NCBI GenBank assembly: GCA_910584905.1
Contig: CAJUCQ010000033.1
Coordinates: forward strand, 1 to 35,317
Length of the DNA stretch: 35,317 nt
Direction: 5' to 3'
Source of the DNA: an uncultured Muribaculaceae bacterium
GTDB taxonomy: Bacteria > Bacteroidota > Bacteroidia > Bacteroidales > Muribaculaceae
Translations under genes and position numbers: made by a program
Shown: positions 7,327-15,953 of the stretch, in pieces
Position numbering within the stretch: position 1 is the first letter of the stretch
How the letters are laid out: every line of letters begins with the position of its first letter
The notes under the pieces: model-generated
The model's database searches: none
Told to the model about the DNA's origin: nothing
What the model saw: only the letters and a program-made list of their open reading frames with translations

Positions 7327-7383
7327 TTTTTGCCGCGAAATTTTGCTGAAGTAGTGCAAAGTGTTTGCGATGAGGGCTGTCGG

Positions 7384-7779
7384 TCAGGGATTAGGGAGGG
7401 CGAGTTCGTCTTCGAGAAATTCGGCGGCGTCGGCCACGCAGTCGGGGCATTGGCGCAGGGTGACTCCGGAGTCAATGCCTTTCAGGTGTTTGCATATTGT
7501 GGCGCCGTTCCGTTCCTGGAATCGTTCGATGATGCGACGCATGGCTTTCATTGCTTTTGCGCGGTCGGCGTTGTGGCGGGCGCCGATAATGAGTCCGGCT
7601 CCGATGATTGCGCCGCATGTGCCTTCAAGGCATCCCATCCCGGAGCCGAAGGCGGCGCCTGCGGCGTTCATGGCCGATTCGTCGACGCCGACGGCGTCGC
7701 AGTAGGTGCAACTTATGGCTTGGGCGCAGTTCCAGCGGCCTGAAAGTTTGCGTTCGCGTGCGAGTTCTATTTTAGTCAT
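7384..7779 (-). CDS. C_GCAxxG_C_C family (putative redox) protein
   Basis: A 131-residue cysteine-rich protein of the 'C_GCAxxG_C_C' family (PF09719). The conserved pattern is seen as Cys18 in WNCAQA, then GCLEGTCGAIIGA (Cys50, Cys55), and a C-terminal CPDC (Cys111, Cys114). The spaced cysteines and a likely membrane-associated helical region (GAIIGAGLIIGA) suggest a redox or metal-binding role, but the family has no proven biochemical function. Between it and the methyltransferase gene lies 305 bp containing a promoter followed by a terminator hairpin. Its expression may therefore depend on read-through of that hairpin. Confidence 0.85.
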   Translation of the reverse strand: MTKIELARERKLSGRWNCAQAISCTYCDAVGVDESAMNAAGAAFGSGMGCLEGTCGAIIGAGLIIGARHNADRAKAMKAMRRIIERFQERNGATICKHLKGIDSGVTLRQCPDCVADAAEFLEDELALPNP

Positions 7780-7824
7780 ATGTGTTGTTCTTGTCGGGTG
7801 GATTGTGTCTTCGGGGGCAGGGGC

Positions 7825-7858
7825 AAAAAAAAATTGATTGTCGTCGCGACAATCAATC
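7825..7858 (-). terminator. Strong intrinsic terminator in the leader of the C_GCAxxG gene
   Basis: An 11-bp perfect stem: ATTGATTGTCG (7833-7843) with CGACAATCAAT (7847-7857), a 3-nt loop, and a continuous A-run on the plus strand at 7825-7833. Read on the minus strand this is a stem followed by a long T-run, the classic intrinsic terminator. Confidence 0.85.
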
Positions 7859-7890
7859 TTTCAAACCTTAAATCTATACCATGAAAAACA
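7826..7890 (-). ncRNA. Predicted short RNA (~60 nt) or attenuated leader
   Basis: A full-consensus promoter (7895-7926, minus) is followed within about 60 nt by a strong terminator (7825-7858). The transcript between them would start near 7888 and contains only a two-codon frame (ATG GTA TAG). This is either a small non-coding RNA or a transcription-attenuation leader for the gene starting at 7779. The boundaries are inferred; I did not identify an RNA family. Confidence 0.5.
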
Positions 7891-7894
7891 CGTT

Positions 7895-7926
7895 GCAAAG
7901 TTAAGGGCGATTTGCTGATTATGCAA
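7895..7926 (-). promoter_or_regulatory. Promoter of the short RNA / C_GCAxxG gene
   Basis: Minus strand: TTG (complement of 7924-7926), a 20-nt spacer, then TAACTTTGC (complement of 7895-7903); an exact match to the window's promoter consensus. Between this and the methyltransferase stop (7927-8084) I see nothing recognisable. Confidence 0.8.
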
Positions 7927-8084
7927 GTGTTTTGATGGAAAAATGCGGGCGAATTAACATTTATTTCATGTAAGCTTTGTCTTTTGGTTGTGCGGCTGTG
8001 GTAAAAAAGCGGATTTGGGGCGCGTTTTGTGGCAAAATTCCATTTCTATGTTGTAAAACATATTTTGGACCGGGGTAAGCCTCG

Positions 8085-9344
8085 TTAACTTTTGTTTGCA
8101 TTGGCATTATACTCGGAGGTAATGCGCTTACATAAAGCGAGAAGCTTGCGCCCTTGAGCGTCGGTGAGCGCAAACAGGCGCAGGGAGCCGTCGGCTTCGC
8201 GGACGCGAAGTTTGCGGCGGAGCTCGTCGGCGCCAATGCCGAAGTTGCGAGTCGTGACGCTGATTGCGGGGTAGGTGCGAGCAAAGCGTTTGATGTTGTG
8301 TGAGGTGTATTCCTGAACGTCGATGGTTTCGAAGCATTCGCCGGGGAATTCAACGGGGAGTTCGGGAGAGTAGTAGAGCCGGGTGTTCGGGTCGAATCCG
8401 TAGACTCCGAAGCGTGAGGCGAGGCAACGGTGTGCTCCGCATTTCATGGTCGCGGGATAGGGTTCGAGCAGATACATGGGCGGGGCGAGTCCGGGTCCGG
8501 GGTTGACGGGCGGGGCTGAATGTTCGTCGTCGGGTGTGTAGCTGAAGCGCACGCATTTTTCCGCGCTGAGAATTGTGGCGGCTTCGATTATGACGGGGCT
8601 GTCCGGGGCGGGGAAGTCGACGATGGCGATGAGTTCCTTGCATTCGGAGTTTGTGCCGGCGGCGATAATGCGCGAGGGGCCGGGCGGGGTGAGTTCGCCG
8701 ATGGTGTGTGTGATGTCGAGCATGGGTGAGGCCTTGATGATAAGGCGTCGGCATGTGCGGGCCAAGAGGGGCATTATTTCCACGACGTCAGGGGCGCAGT
8801 CGCTGAGGGCAAAGAGTCTTTTTCCGTCGGAGGCGCGGCGTGCGGGGTCGATGAATATGACGTCAAATTTGCGGTTTTGTTCGGCTTCGGTCCTGAGCCA
8901 TTGGCGGCAATCGGCGTTTACGGCTGACAGTCGGCCGTCGGGGAGGGTGTCGGCGTTGATGCCGAGGGCACGGGTGAGTTCGGGGGCTTTGTCGACGGCA
9001 GTCATGCGCAGGCCTTGCCTTGCGAGGGCGAGGGCGTCGATTCCGAGGCCGGCAGTGAGGTCGGCTCCGGTTTCGGCGTTCGGGGGGATGAGAGTGGCGT
9101 GGAATTCGGCGAGGGCGTCGGATGAGCATTGCTCGGCGCTCAGGGCCGTGGGGAATATGAACTCGGGAAAGCGGGCGAGTGTGGTCCGAAGTTTGCGCGC
9201 GCATTTACGCCTGCATTCTATCTGAAGGATTGCGAGGGGAATGTCGATTCCTTCGGGCGATTTTTTTGCGGCGTATTTTAGTCTGAGGTCAGCCGGGTTG
9301 TCGGATTTATGGGCTTCAATCCAGTCGAAAAAGTCTTTGGTCAT
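8085..9344 (-). CDS. Class I SAM-dependent methyltransferase, THUMP-like (PG_1098 type)
   Basis: A 419-residue Bacteroidetes protein related to Porphyromonas PG_1098. An N-terminal helical part (1-85) is followed by a Rossmann methyltransferase core: motif I is ADLTAGLGID (about 94-103), an acidic motif II follows in TAVDKAPE, and the catalytic motif IV is FIDPARR (165-170). The C-terminal region (about 250-419) corresponds to the ferredoxin-like and THUMP-like domains of the family. Together these point to nucleic-acid, probably RNA, methylation. The substrate is unknown. It starts 21 nt downstream of the pgk terminator hairpin. Confidence 0.85.
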   Translation of the reverse strand: MTKDFFDWIEAHKSDNPADLRLKYAAKKSPEGIDIPLAILQIECRRKCARKLRTTLARFPEFIFPTALSAEQCSSDALAEFHATLIPPNAETGADLTAGLGIDALALARQGLRMTAVDKAPELTRALGINADTLPDGRLSAVNADCRQWLRTEAEQNRKFDVIFIDPARRASDGKRLFALSDCAPDVVEIMPLLARTCRRLIIKASPMLDITHTIGELTPPGPSRIIAAGTNSECKELIAIVDFPAPDSPVIIEAATILSAEKCVRFSYTPDDEHSAPPVNPGPGLAPPMYLLEPYPATMKCGAHRCLASRFGVYGFDPNTRLYYSPELPVEFPGECFETIDVQEYTSHNIKRFARTYPAISVTTRNFGIGADELRRKLRVREADGSLRLFALTDAQGRKLLALCKRITSEYNANANKS

Positions 9345-9365
9345 AGGGCGGGGGTGAAAACAAAT

Positions 9366-9407
9366 GGCGGCCGATGCCGCTATAAATGATAACGGGCATC
9401 GGCCGCC
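9366..9407 (-). terminator. Terminator of pgk
   Basis: A perfect 13-bp stem: GGCGGCCGATGCC (9366-9378) with GGCATCGGCCGCC (9395-9407). Read leftward it is followed by ATTTGTTTTC. It sits 22 nt past the pgk stop and just before the methyltransferase ATG. On the plus strand it is also followed by some T (GTTTTTG), so it may work in both directions. Confidence 0.75.
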
Positions 9408-9429
9408 GGATGTTTTTGCGGGAGGGTTA

Positions 9430-10677
9430 TCAGCCCTGCACGGCAGCTACGCCGGGGAGGACTTTGCCTTCGATAGCTTCGAGGAGGGCGCCGCCGCCGG
9501 TAGAAACGTAGGATACCTTGTCGGCGAGGCCGAATTTGTTGACGCATGCAACAGAGTCGCCGCCACCGACGAGCGAGAAGGCGCCTTCTTCAGTGGCTTT
9601 GACGATAGCGTCGGCGATAGCGCGCGAGCCGGCGGTGAAGTTGTCGAACTCGAACACGCCTGCGGGGCCGTTCCAGAGGATTGTCTTGGAGCCGTCGATA
9701 GCGTCGGTGAAGAGTTTGCGGGTGAGGGGACCTGCGTCGAGGCCTTCCATGTCAGCGGGGATGTCCATTACGGAGCAAACCTTCGTGTTGGCGTCGTTGG
9801 AGAAGGCGTCAGCGGCCACGCAGTCGGTGCCGAGGACGAGGTTAACGCCTTTTTCCTTGGCTTTCTTCATGATGTCGAGGGCGAGGTCGAGTTTGTCGGC
9901 TTCGCAGATGCTGAGGCCGACGTTGCCGCCCATGGCTTTAGCGAAGGTGTAGGTCATGCCGCCGCAGAGGATGAGGTTGTCGACCTTGTCCATGAGGTTT
10001 TCGATGATGCCGATTTTGGTAGACACTTTCGAGCCGCCCATGATTGCGGTGAAGGGGCGCTTGATGTCTTTGAGGATGTTGTCGACGGCCTTGACTTCTT
10101 TTTCCATGAGGTAGCCGAGCATCTTGTGGTCAGCGTCGAAGTAGTCGGCGATAACGGCTGTGGATGCGTGGCGGCGGTGAGCGGTGCCGAAAGCGTCGTT
10201 TACGTAAACGTCGGCGTATGAAGCGAGAGTTTTTGCGAATTCTTTCTGACGCTCTTTCATTTCTTTCTTGGCGGCGTCGTATGCGGGGTCTTCCTTGTCG
10301 ATGCCCACGGGCTTGCCTTCTTCTTCGGGGTAGAAGCGGAGGTTTTCGAGGAGGAGCACCTGACCGGGCTTGAGTGCGGCGGCCATTTCGGCGGCCTTGG
10401 CGCAGTCGGGGGCGAATTCAACGGGTGCGCCGAGGGCGTCAGCCACGGCTTCCTTGATTTGCGAGAGGCTCATCTTGGGGTTGACCTTGCCTTTGGGCTT
10501 GCCCATGTGGCTCATGATGATGAGGGCTCCGCCGTCGGCGAGAATCTTTTTGAGGGTTGGGAGGGCACCGCGGATGCGGGTGTCGTCGGTGATGTGGCCG
10601 TTTTCGTCCAGAGGCACATTGAAGTCAACGCGAACGATGGCTTTCTTGCCGTTGAAGTTGAAGTTGTCGATAGTCAT
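9430..10677 (-). CDS. pgk: Phosphoglycerate kinase
   Basis: Glycolytic enzyme that transfers phosphate from 1,3-bisphosphoglycerate to ADP. The 415-residue length is standard. Visible family signatures: KAIVRVDFNVPLDENG at the N-terminus, FYPEEEGK, GGSKVSTKIGIIENL in the hinge region, and the C-terminal nucleotide-loop segment GGGDSVA followed by STGGGALLE. The ATG at 10677 is preceded by a -7 box 34 nt upstream. It is flanked by its own promoter and terminator, so it is monocistronic. Confidence 0.98.
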   Translation of the reverse strand: MTIDNFNFNGKKAIVRVDFNVPLDENGHITDDTRIRGALPTLKKILADGGALIIMSHMGKPKGKVNPKMSLSQIKEAVADALGAPVEFAPDCAKAAEMAAALKPGQVLLLENLRFYPEEEGKPVGIDKEDPAYDAAKKEMKERQKEFAKTLASYADVYVNDAFGTAHRRHASTAVIADYFDADHKMLGYLMEKEVKAVDNILKDIKRPFTAIMGGSKVSTKIGIIENLMDKVDNLILCGGMTYTFAKAMGGNVGLSICEADKLDLALDIMKKAKEKGVNLVLGTDCVAADAFSNDANTKVCSVMDIPADMEGLDAGPLTRKLFTDAIDGSKTILWNGPAGVFEFDNFTAGSRAIADAIVKATEEGAFSLVGGGDSVACVNKFGLADKVSYVSTGGGALLEAIEGKVLPGVAAVQG

Positions 10678-10711
10678 TGTATAATGAGATATTAGGTTGT
10701 TTCTTTCGTTT

Positions 10712-10720
10712 GCAAAATTA
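10712..10720 (-). promoter_or_regulatory. -7 box of the pgk promoter
   Basis: Minus strand TAATTTTGC, matching TAnnTTTG, 34 nt upstream of the pgk ATG. The -33 element is weak (TTTTC at a shorter spacing). Confidence 0.6.
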
Positions 10721-10750
10721 CTATTTTTTTGCGAGAAAACCGTCGAATGC

Positions 10751-12607
10751 TTATTGTTTCTTAGGTGAAATTTTCCAAACAGAGCCTTCGATGAGTGAAA
10801 CGTAAATGTCGTCGGAGAAGGGGTCGGAGTCGATGCCGTTGACTTCGCTGACTCCGAGGTGCAGGTCGGCGATGACTTCGCGGCGAGCGGGGTCGACCAT
10901 CACGACGCGTCCGCGTCGGCTGCCGGCGTAGACGATTCCGTCTTTTTCGGCAACGATGCAGGGGGCGTGTTCGTATCCGAGGCCCATGTCGATGGTCCAA
11001 AGTTCGCTGAAACCGGGCATTGTGGCGTCGACGGCCACGAGCTCGCCGTCCATAGTCTTGGCGTAGATGCGCGTGAGGTCTTCGCTGTGTCCGAGGGCTT
11101 CGCGGTAGCGGTGGGAGTTGTCGCGCCAGAGGGTTTTTCCGGTGAGGCGGTCGATAGCGGTCATGTAGCGGTCGGGGGCGACGATGTAGACGCGTTCAGG
11201 GGTGATGACGGGCACGACGTTGCCCGGGCCGAGCATGTTGGCGCTTTTGCCGTTGTTCCAAGCCCATTTGAGTTTTCCGGTGCGCAGGTCGATGTTGCGC
11301 AGGTTTGTGTCCCATGCGCCGAAGATAAGGTCGTTGCCGCTTACGGCCGGGGCTGCCTGACAATAGTTGAATATGGAGTCGTATGACCATAGGAGTTTGC
11401 CGTTGGCGGCGTTTCGGGCTTCGAAGCGTTTGTAGGCTCCCTGCAGGTATGTTTTACCGTCGGGCGAAATTGCGCCGTCGGCGACGTATGGGCCTTCGCG
11501 TGAGGTCAGGCGTCGAGTTTCCGCGCCGTTGTCGGTTTTGAGGACGAGGATTGCGTCGGCGGCAGGTACGGCGATGTTTTTGCCGCCTTTGAGGAGCACG
11601 GGGCGGCTGTATAGCGATTCGCCGGTGGGGACGTCCCATGTGAGTTTGCCGGAGTGTTTGTCGACGGCTCGGACGTGGCCTGTCGAGGTGCCGAAGAACA
11701 CGCTGTTGCGGTCGAAGCCGAGGCGTGTGAATACGGATGCGCTGTCGGCCCAGATTTTCACGACGTCGTAGCCTTCGGGGGCGTTTAAGGGTTTGCGTTC
11801 GCGGGGTTTCACGGGCGTGTGTGCGGTGCGGACGGGGAGCGCCATTTTGGGCTCGGGGTCTTTGCCGAGCACTTTATTATATATGTGAATCCAGTCGGGG
11901 GTGATGTCGAGGATGGCATATCCGTAGTTTCCGTCGCGCATGTCGAGCGCGCGGAGAATGGCGCATTCGATGTCGGAGCCCGAACCCTTTTCGCCGGCGG
12001 TGTAGTGGCGCCACGAATGGTAGTGGCCGCAGATGTGTGCGATGACGGGGTAGTCCTGAAGGACTTCGATGTATTCGGTGTAGTTGTCGAGGTCGTCAAG
12101 GAGGGGGTAGTGGTTGAACGACAGTACTTTCATTCCGGGCTTGACGTTTTCTTCGAGTGTCTTGCGGAGCCAGTGGAGGTCTTCCTGCTTGATGTGTCCG
12201 TCGCCCATTTTCATGTATGGGCCGCAGGCGATGCCGGCAATCATGAGCGAGTCGCCGAACACGGCGGCGAAGCGGTCGTTGCCCCACAGGCGGGGGAATG
12301 TGTGGGCTGCGCTTTGGCTCCAAGTGGTCTCGTGGTTTCCGGGGAGGACGAAGAGCGGCGCTTCGATTGAGTCGAGGATGGCTTTTACGTTTTCTAGCTC
12401 GATGTCAGAGCCTTCGTTGGTGAGGTCGCCGTTCATGACCACAAAGTCAAAGCCGCCGTTGTTTATTTCGCGCACTGCCTCTCGGAGGGCGCTTTCGTTT
12501 TGGTTTCCGGGAGTGACGTGCACGTCCTGAAGCATGGCCACGCGCTGAGCATCGGCGCTCCACAGCGTGGCTGCGGCCGTGATGGCCGTAATGATTAATT
12601 TTTTCAT
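10751..12607 (-). CDS. Secreted metallophosphoesterase fused to a PQQ-like beta-propeller
   Basis: A 618-residue exported protein. A signal peptide (MKKLIITAITAAATLWSADA, cleavage near Ala20) precedes a calcineurin-like phosphoesterase domain (about 22-300). Metal-ligand motifs are in order: QDVH (Asp28, His30), NGDLTNEG, GNHET, FNHYPL and CGHYHS. The C-terminal half carries PQQ/WD-like blades with the repeated pattern 'G....A.D..TGKL.W', for example GHVRAVDKHSGKLTW, TNLRNIDLRTGKLKW and YMTAIDRLTGKTLW. The substrate is unknown; periplasmic or surface phosphoester hydrolysis is inferred. The open frame extends 95 codons upstream through the promoter, so the ATG at 12607 is chosen. Confidence 0.88.
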   Translation of the reverse strand: MKKLIITAITAAATLWSADAQRVAMLQDVHVTPGNQNESALREAVREINNGGFDFVVMNGDLTNEGSDIELENVKAILDSIEAPLFVLPGNHETTWSQSAAHTFPRLWGNDRFAAVFGDSLMIAGIACGPYMKMGDGHIKQEDLHWLRKTLEENVKPGMKVLSFNHYPLLDDLDNYTEYIEVLQDYPVIAHICGHYHSWRHYTAGEKGSGSDIECAILRALDMRDGNYGYAILDITPDWIHIYNKVLGKDPEPKMALPVRTAHTPVKPRERKPLNAPEGYDVVKIWADSASVFTRLGFDRNSVFFGTSTGHVRAVDKHSGKLTWDVPTGESLYSRPVLLKGGKNIAVPAADAILVLKTDNGAETRRLTSREGPYVADGAISPDGKTYLQGAYKRFEARNAANGKLLWSYDSIFNYCQAAPAVSGNDLIFGAWDTNLRNIDLRTGKLKWAWNNGKSANMLGPGNVVPVITPERVYIVAPDRYMTAIDRLTGKTLWRDNSHRYREALGHSEDLTRIYAKTMDGELVAVDATMPGFSELWTIDMGLGYEHAPCIVAEKDGIVYAGSRRGRVVMVDPARREVIADLHLGVSEVNGIDSDPFSDDIYVSLIEGSVWKISPKKQ

Positions 12608-12647
12608 CGGTATTGTAAGGAAAAAACGGGGTTGGTATGGATTCCGC

Positions 12648-12679
12648 GCAAAGTTACCATTTAATTTCAATTTACGCAA
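12648..12679 (-). promoter_or_regulatory. Promoter of the metallophosphatase gene
   Basis: Minus strand: TTG (complement of 12677-12679), a 20-nt spacer, then TAACTTTGC (complement of 12648-12656). About 40 nt upstream of the ATG at 12607. Confidence 0.82.
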
Positions 12680-12799
12680 GCGAAAATACAGCCTGTTTCG
12701 ACACCGCCAATCGGTCGTATGCGGAGCTTGCCTGACAGCCCGTCCTACGGCGGTCGGCGCCGAACAGACGGGAAGGCGTGAAAAAAATAAAAAAATCTG

Positions 12800-12830
12800 T
12801 TGTGCGTGCAAATTGTTTTTATTACCTTTG
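12800..12830 (+). promoter_or_regulatory. Promoter of sppA (and probably lpxK-punA-thiL)
   Basis: TTG at 12800-12802, a 20-nt spacer, then TACCTTTG at 12823-12830. The predicted leader to the sppA ATG is about 85 nt. Confidence 0.78.
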
Positions 12831-12920
12831 TTGGGATTATATCCGTCGGCCGCCTTCGCGGGCGTGCGGATTGTATCGTGCAGAATAGTCAAAAACGTTA
12901 ATCAACCGATAAAAATCAAC

Positions 12921-14756
12921 ATGCTTAAGCGCTTTTTCGTGTCTTTGCTCGGCACCGTTGCCGGAATCTGGATTTCATTTTTTCTGATAGTATTCGGCGG
13001 TCTGATGCTTGTGGGCATCGCCGCGGGGTCTGAGACCTCGGAGGGTATCCGCGACCGCTCCATCCTGTATTTCGACCTCGGCGGTGTAATCGAGGAGCGC
13101 ACTCCCGAGGCTTCGTTCAGCGATGTGCTTCAGGGTAAAGTGTCGAAGGGCCCCGTGCTCCGCGACCTTATCGCCGCACTTGACAAGGCTGTCGATGACG
13201 ACCGCATCGAGGGCGTGGTGCTCAACTGCAGCGGCGCTTCGATGGGCTTCGCCACATGCGAGGAACTCGCCGATGCGATGGCGCGTTTCAAGAGTACAAG
13301 CGACAAGTGGGTCTATGCCTACGCCGATTCGTACGAGCAGGGCGATTATCTTCTTGCATCGTTCGCCGACAGCATCTACATCAACCCCCTCGGCGGCGTC
13401 AATATCCACGGTGTTGCTTCGCAGATTCCGTTCTTCAAGGGCCTGATGGACAAGGTCGGCGTGAAGATGCAGATTGTGAAGGTAGGTTCATTCAAGAGCG
13501 CCGTCGAGCCGTATATCCTCACCGGTGCCAGCGAGCCTTCGCGCCTTCAGACGAAGACGTTTATTGACTCGATATGGAGCTATATGAGCGGCGTGGTGGC
13601 CGAAAACCGCGGTCTTTCGCGCGACAGCGTCACGCGCATCGCCGGGCAGTTCTATGCGGCCCGCGGCGCCGAGGAGGCCCGAAAGGCCGGTCTGGTCGAC
13701 GCGCTTATCTACCGCCGCGTGTTTGAAAACCGCCTGCGCGAACTCACGGGCCTCGACAGCGACGAGGACCTGCGCCTCGTCTCTCCCGCCGAGCTTGCGG
13801 GCGACGTAGAGACGGATCCTGCCGAAATCATCCGCCTCGCCATGCAGCAGAGCCGCAACAAGGGCAAGGCCGACAAGCCTGCCCGCGGCGAGCATATCGC
13901 CGTGCTTTATGCCACGGGCGATATTACCGATAACGACGGTAACGGCATCGTGGGCGAGCGTATGGTGCCTGAAATCATAGCATTGGCCGATGATGACGAT
14001 GTGCGCGCGCTGGTGCTTCGCGTCAATTCCGGCGGCGGCTCGGCCTTTGCCTCCGAACAAATCTGGGAGGCACTCGAGTATCTGAAGTCCAAAGCCAAGC
14101 CTTTCTATGTGTCGATGGGCGACTATGCCGCCTCGGGAGGCTACTACATATCGTGCGGTGCAGACCGCATCTTCGCCGATTTTACCACGCTCACAGGCTC
14201 TATCGGCGTGTTCGGAATGATTCCTGACGCTTCGGGCCTCATTACGGGCAAACTGGGCGTGAATTTCACGACCATCGAATCGAACCCCAACGCGCTTGCT
14301 CCGTCGCTTGTGTCGCCGCTCACCCCCGAGCAGGCCGCGGCCCTTCAGATAAGCGTAGAGCAGACCTACGACCTCTTTACCAAACGCGTGGCCGAAGGCC
14401 GCGATATGACTCAGGATGACGTCAAGGAGATAGCCGGGGGCCGTGTATGGGTCGGCGCATCGGCACTCCGCCTCGGTCTCGTCGATGAAATCGGCACCCT
14501 CGGCGACGCTGTCGAAGCCATGAAGGAGCGTCTCGGCGATGACGACGTCAAGGTGGTATATTACCCCGAAGCATCCGATGATTTCTGGACGGTGATGGCC
14601 CGTAGCGGCGCTCTTGACGGGGCGTCGGCGGCTATTGGCGATTGCAACGCGAAATTGAACGTTGACGCCGAAACCCGCGAGCTTCTCGAATACGTGGCGC
14701 GGCTTCGCACGGCCGCTCCCGTTCAGGCCCGTATGGAGCTGATGTATCTGAAATAG
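12921..14756 (+). CDS. sppA: Signal peptide peptidase SppA, 67K type
   Basis: Inner-membrane serine protease that degrades cleaved signal peptides. The 611-residue length fits the two-domain (67 kDa) class. An N-terminal membrane anchor (about 5-38) is followed by two tandem peptidase S49 domains. The Ser/Lys dyad is visible across the two domains: Lys192 in GSFKSAVEP and Ser405 in AASGGYYIS. These are close to Lys209 and Ser409 of the E. coli enzyme. GGGSAFASEQIW and TGSIGVFG are further family motifs. The frame is open for 118 codons upstream, but the ATG at 12921 follows the promoter and gives the normal anchor sequence. lpxK follows after 24 nt. Confidence 0.95.
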   Translation: MLKRFFVSLLGTVAGIWISFFLIVFGGLMLVGIAAGSETSEGIRDRSILYFDLGGVIEERTPEASFSDVLQGKVSKGPVLRDLIAALDKAVDDDRIEGVVLNCSGASMGFATCEELADAMARFKSTSDKWVYAYADSYEQGDYLLASFADSIYINPLGGVNIHGVASQIPFFKGLMDKVGVKMQIVKVGSFKSAVEPYILTGASEPSRLQTKTFIDSIWSYMSGVVAENRGLSRDSVTRIAGQFYAARGAEEARKAGLVDALIYRRVFENRLRELTGLDSDEDLRLVSPAELAGDVETDPAEIIRLAMQQSRNKGKADKPARGEHIAVLYATGDITDNDGNGIVGERMVPEIIALADDDDVRALVLRVNSGGGSAFASEQIWEALEYLKSKAKPFYVSMGDYAASGGYYISCGADRIFADFTTLTGSIGVFGMIPDASGLITGKLGVNFTTIESNPNALAPSLVSPLTPEQAAALQISVEQTYDLFTKRVAEGRDMTQDDVKEIAGGRVWVGASALRLGLVDEIGTLGDAVEAMKERLGDDDVKVVYYPEASDDFWTVMARSGALDGASAAIGDCNAKLNVDAETRELLEYVARLRTAAPVQARMELMYLK

Positions 14757-14780
14757 TCAATATCGGAAAGAATCTTACGG

Positions 14781-15872
14781 ATGACGTTCAGGGATTTTAT
14801 TGCCGAGGTGGTATTGTTGCCGTGCTCCAAGATTTATGGGGCGGTCATGTGCCTGCGCAATAAATTCTTTGAGTGGGGCATTCTGAAGGAAGTGAAGTTC
14901 GATATCCCGGTCATCGTCGTCGGCAATCTTTCGGCCGGGGGCACCGGGAAGACGCCGCACGTCGAATATATAGCATCGCTTTTCGAGAGCACGCACCGCG
15001 TGGCGGTGCTCTCAAGGGGCTATAAGCGCGAGACAAAGGGATTTGTACTTGCCGACGGGCGCTCGACACCGCGTGCGATAGGCGACGAATCGTATCAGAT
15101 ATACAATAAATTCGGAGGGCGTGTCCGCGTTGCCGTATGCGAGGACCGCGTTGCGGGAATCCGCAAGCTTCTCGAAATCGATCCTCAGATAAATCTTGTG
15201 CTCCTCGACGACGCTTTCCAGCACCGCTACGTCAAACCGACGGTGAGTGTCCTCGTGGCTGAATACAACCGGCCCGTCTACCGCGACCATCTGCTGCCTT
15301 ACGGGCGTCTGCGCGAGGAGCGGAGGGGGCTTTACAGGGCTGATATCCTCGTGGTGTCGAAGTGTCCGGCAAAGTTGCGGCCTTTCGATTATAGGGTCGA
15401 GACGCGCAACTACGACCTCTATCCCTATCAGCATTTGTTTTTCTCGCGATTCGGTTACAGGCCTCTTAAACCCGTGTTCCCGGATAATGCCACGTCGTTT
15501 CCCTATCTCGACTATCTGACGCCGTCCGATTCGCTTCTGGCCGTGGCCGGCATAGGTAATCCGCGCCCGTTTGTGCGTTATCTCAAGGGCTTCGACGCAG
15601 TTGTCAAGGTTGACGTATTCCCCGACCACCACAACTATACGCGCAAGGATTTTGATCATCTTCTTGCTCGCTACCGCGCTCTCAAGGGGCGACAGCGCAT
15701 AATCGTGACGACGGAAAAGGATGCCGTGCGGATGGTGAACAACCCCTACTTCCCGCATGAGCTCAAGGCTGTGACCTACTATCTGCCGATAGAGGTTGAA
15801 ATGGTCGACAACAGCAGCACGGCCACGACGGACAAAAGCCTCGAAGAAGTGCTTCGCGACCTTATCAAATAA
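14781..15872 (+). CDS. lpxK: Tetraacyldisaccharide 4'-kinase
   Basis: Phosphorylates the 4' position of the tetraacyldisaccharide lipid A precursor at the inner membrane, giving lipid IVA. At 363 residues it has the family length. An N-terminal hydrophobic stretch (about 8-25) is followed by the P-loop GNLSAGGTGKTP (48-59). Later family motifs include LSRGYKRET, LLDDAFQHRYV and TTEKDAVRM. It is the only lipid A gene here and lies between sppA and punA, an arrangement not obviously functional. A small GCCGGG/CCCGGC hairpin follows 16 nt after the stop. Confidence 0.96.
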   Translation: MTFRDFIAEVVLLPCSKIYGAVMCLRNKFFEWGILKEVKFDIPVIVVGNLSAGGTGKTPHVEYIASLFESTHRVAVLSRGYKRETKGFVLADGRSTPRAIGDESYQIYNKFGGRVRVAVCEDRVAGIRKLLEIDPQINLVLLDDAFQHRYVKPTVSVLVAEYNRPVYRDHLLPYGRLREERRGLYRADILVVSKCPAKLRPFDYRVETRNYDLYPYQHLFFSRFGYRPLKPVFPDNATSFPYLDYLTPSDSLLAVAGIGNPRPFVRYLKGFDAVVKVDVFPDHHNYTRKDFDHLLARYRALKGRQRIIVTTEKDAVRMVNNPYFPHELKAVTYYLPIEVEMVDNSSTATTDKSLEEVLRDLIK

Positions 15873-15888
15873 AGCAAATCCTTAAACA

Positions 15889-15905
15889 GCCGGGCGTGTC
15901 CCGGC
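15889..15905 (+). other. Short GC hairpin between lpxK and punA
   Basis: GCCGGG (15889-15894) and CCCGGC (15900-15905) with a 5-nt loop. No T-run follows, so it is a weak terminator or an mRNA processing/stability element at most. Confidence 0.4.
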
Positions 15906-15953
15906 GTTATATACAGACTGAACATAAAACCATCCAAACACGCACACAACACC

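Larger units (their letters stand above)
12608..12920. other. Divergent intergenic region between the phosphatase gene and sppA
   Basis: Contains two back-to-back promoters (12648-12679 leftward, 12800-12830 rightward) whose -33 ends are about 120 bp apart. The 120 bp between them show no clear operator palindrome. Both neighbouring reading frames run through this region without a stop, but those extensions are not coding. Confidence 0.7.

Noticed and set aside
9364..10221. 285-codon plus-strand frame opposite pgk
   Set aside because: Antisense to an unambiguous pgk; Val/Glu/Asp-rich composition typical of the reverse reading.
12608..12892. 95-codon N-terminal extension of the metallophosphatase
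   Set aside because: It would cover the gene's own promoter and hide a clear signal peptide that begins at the ATG at 12607.
12567..12920. 118-codon N-terminal extension of SppA
   Set aside because: It crosses both divergent promoters; the ATG at 12921 gives the normal membrane anchor.
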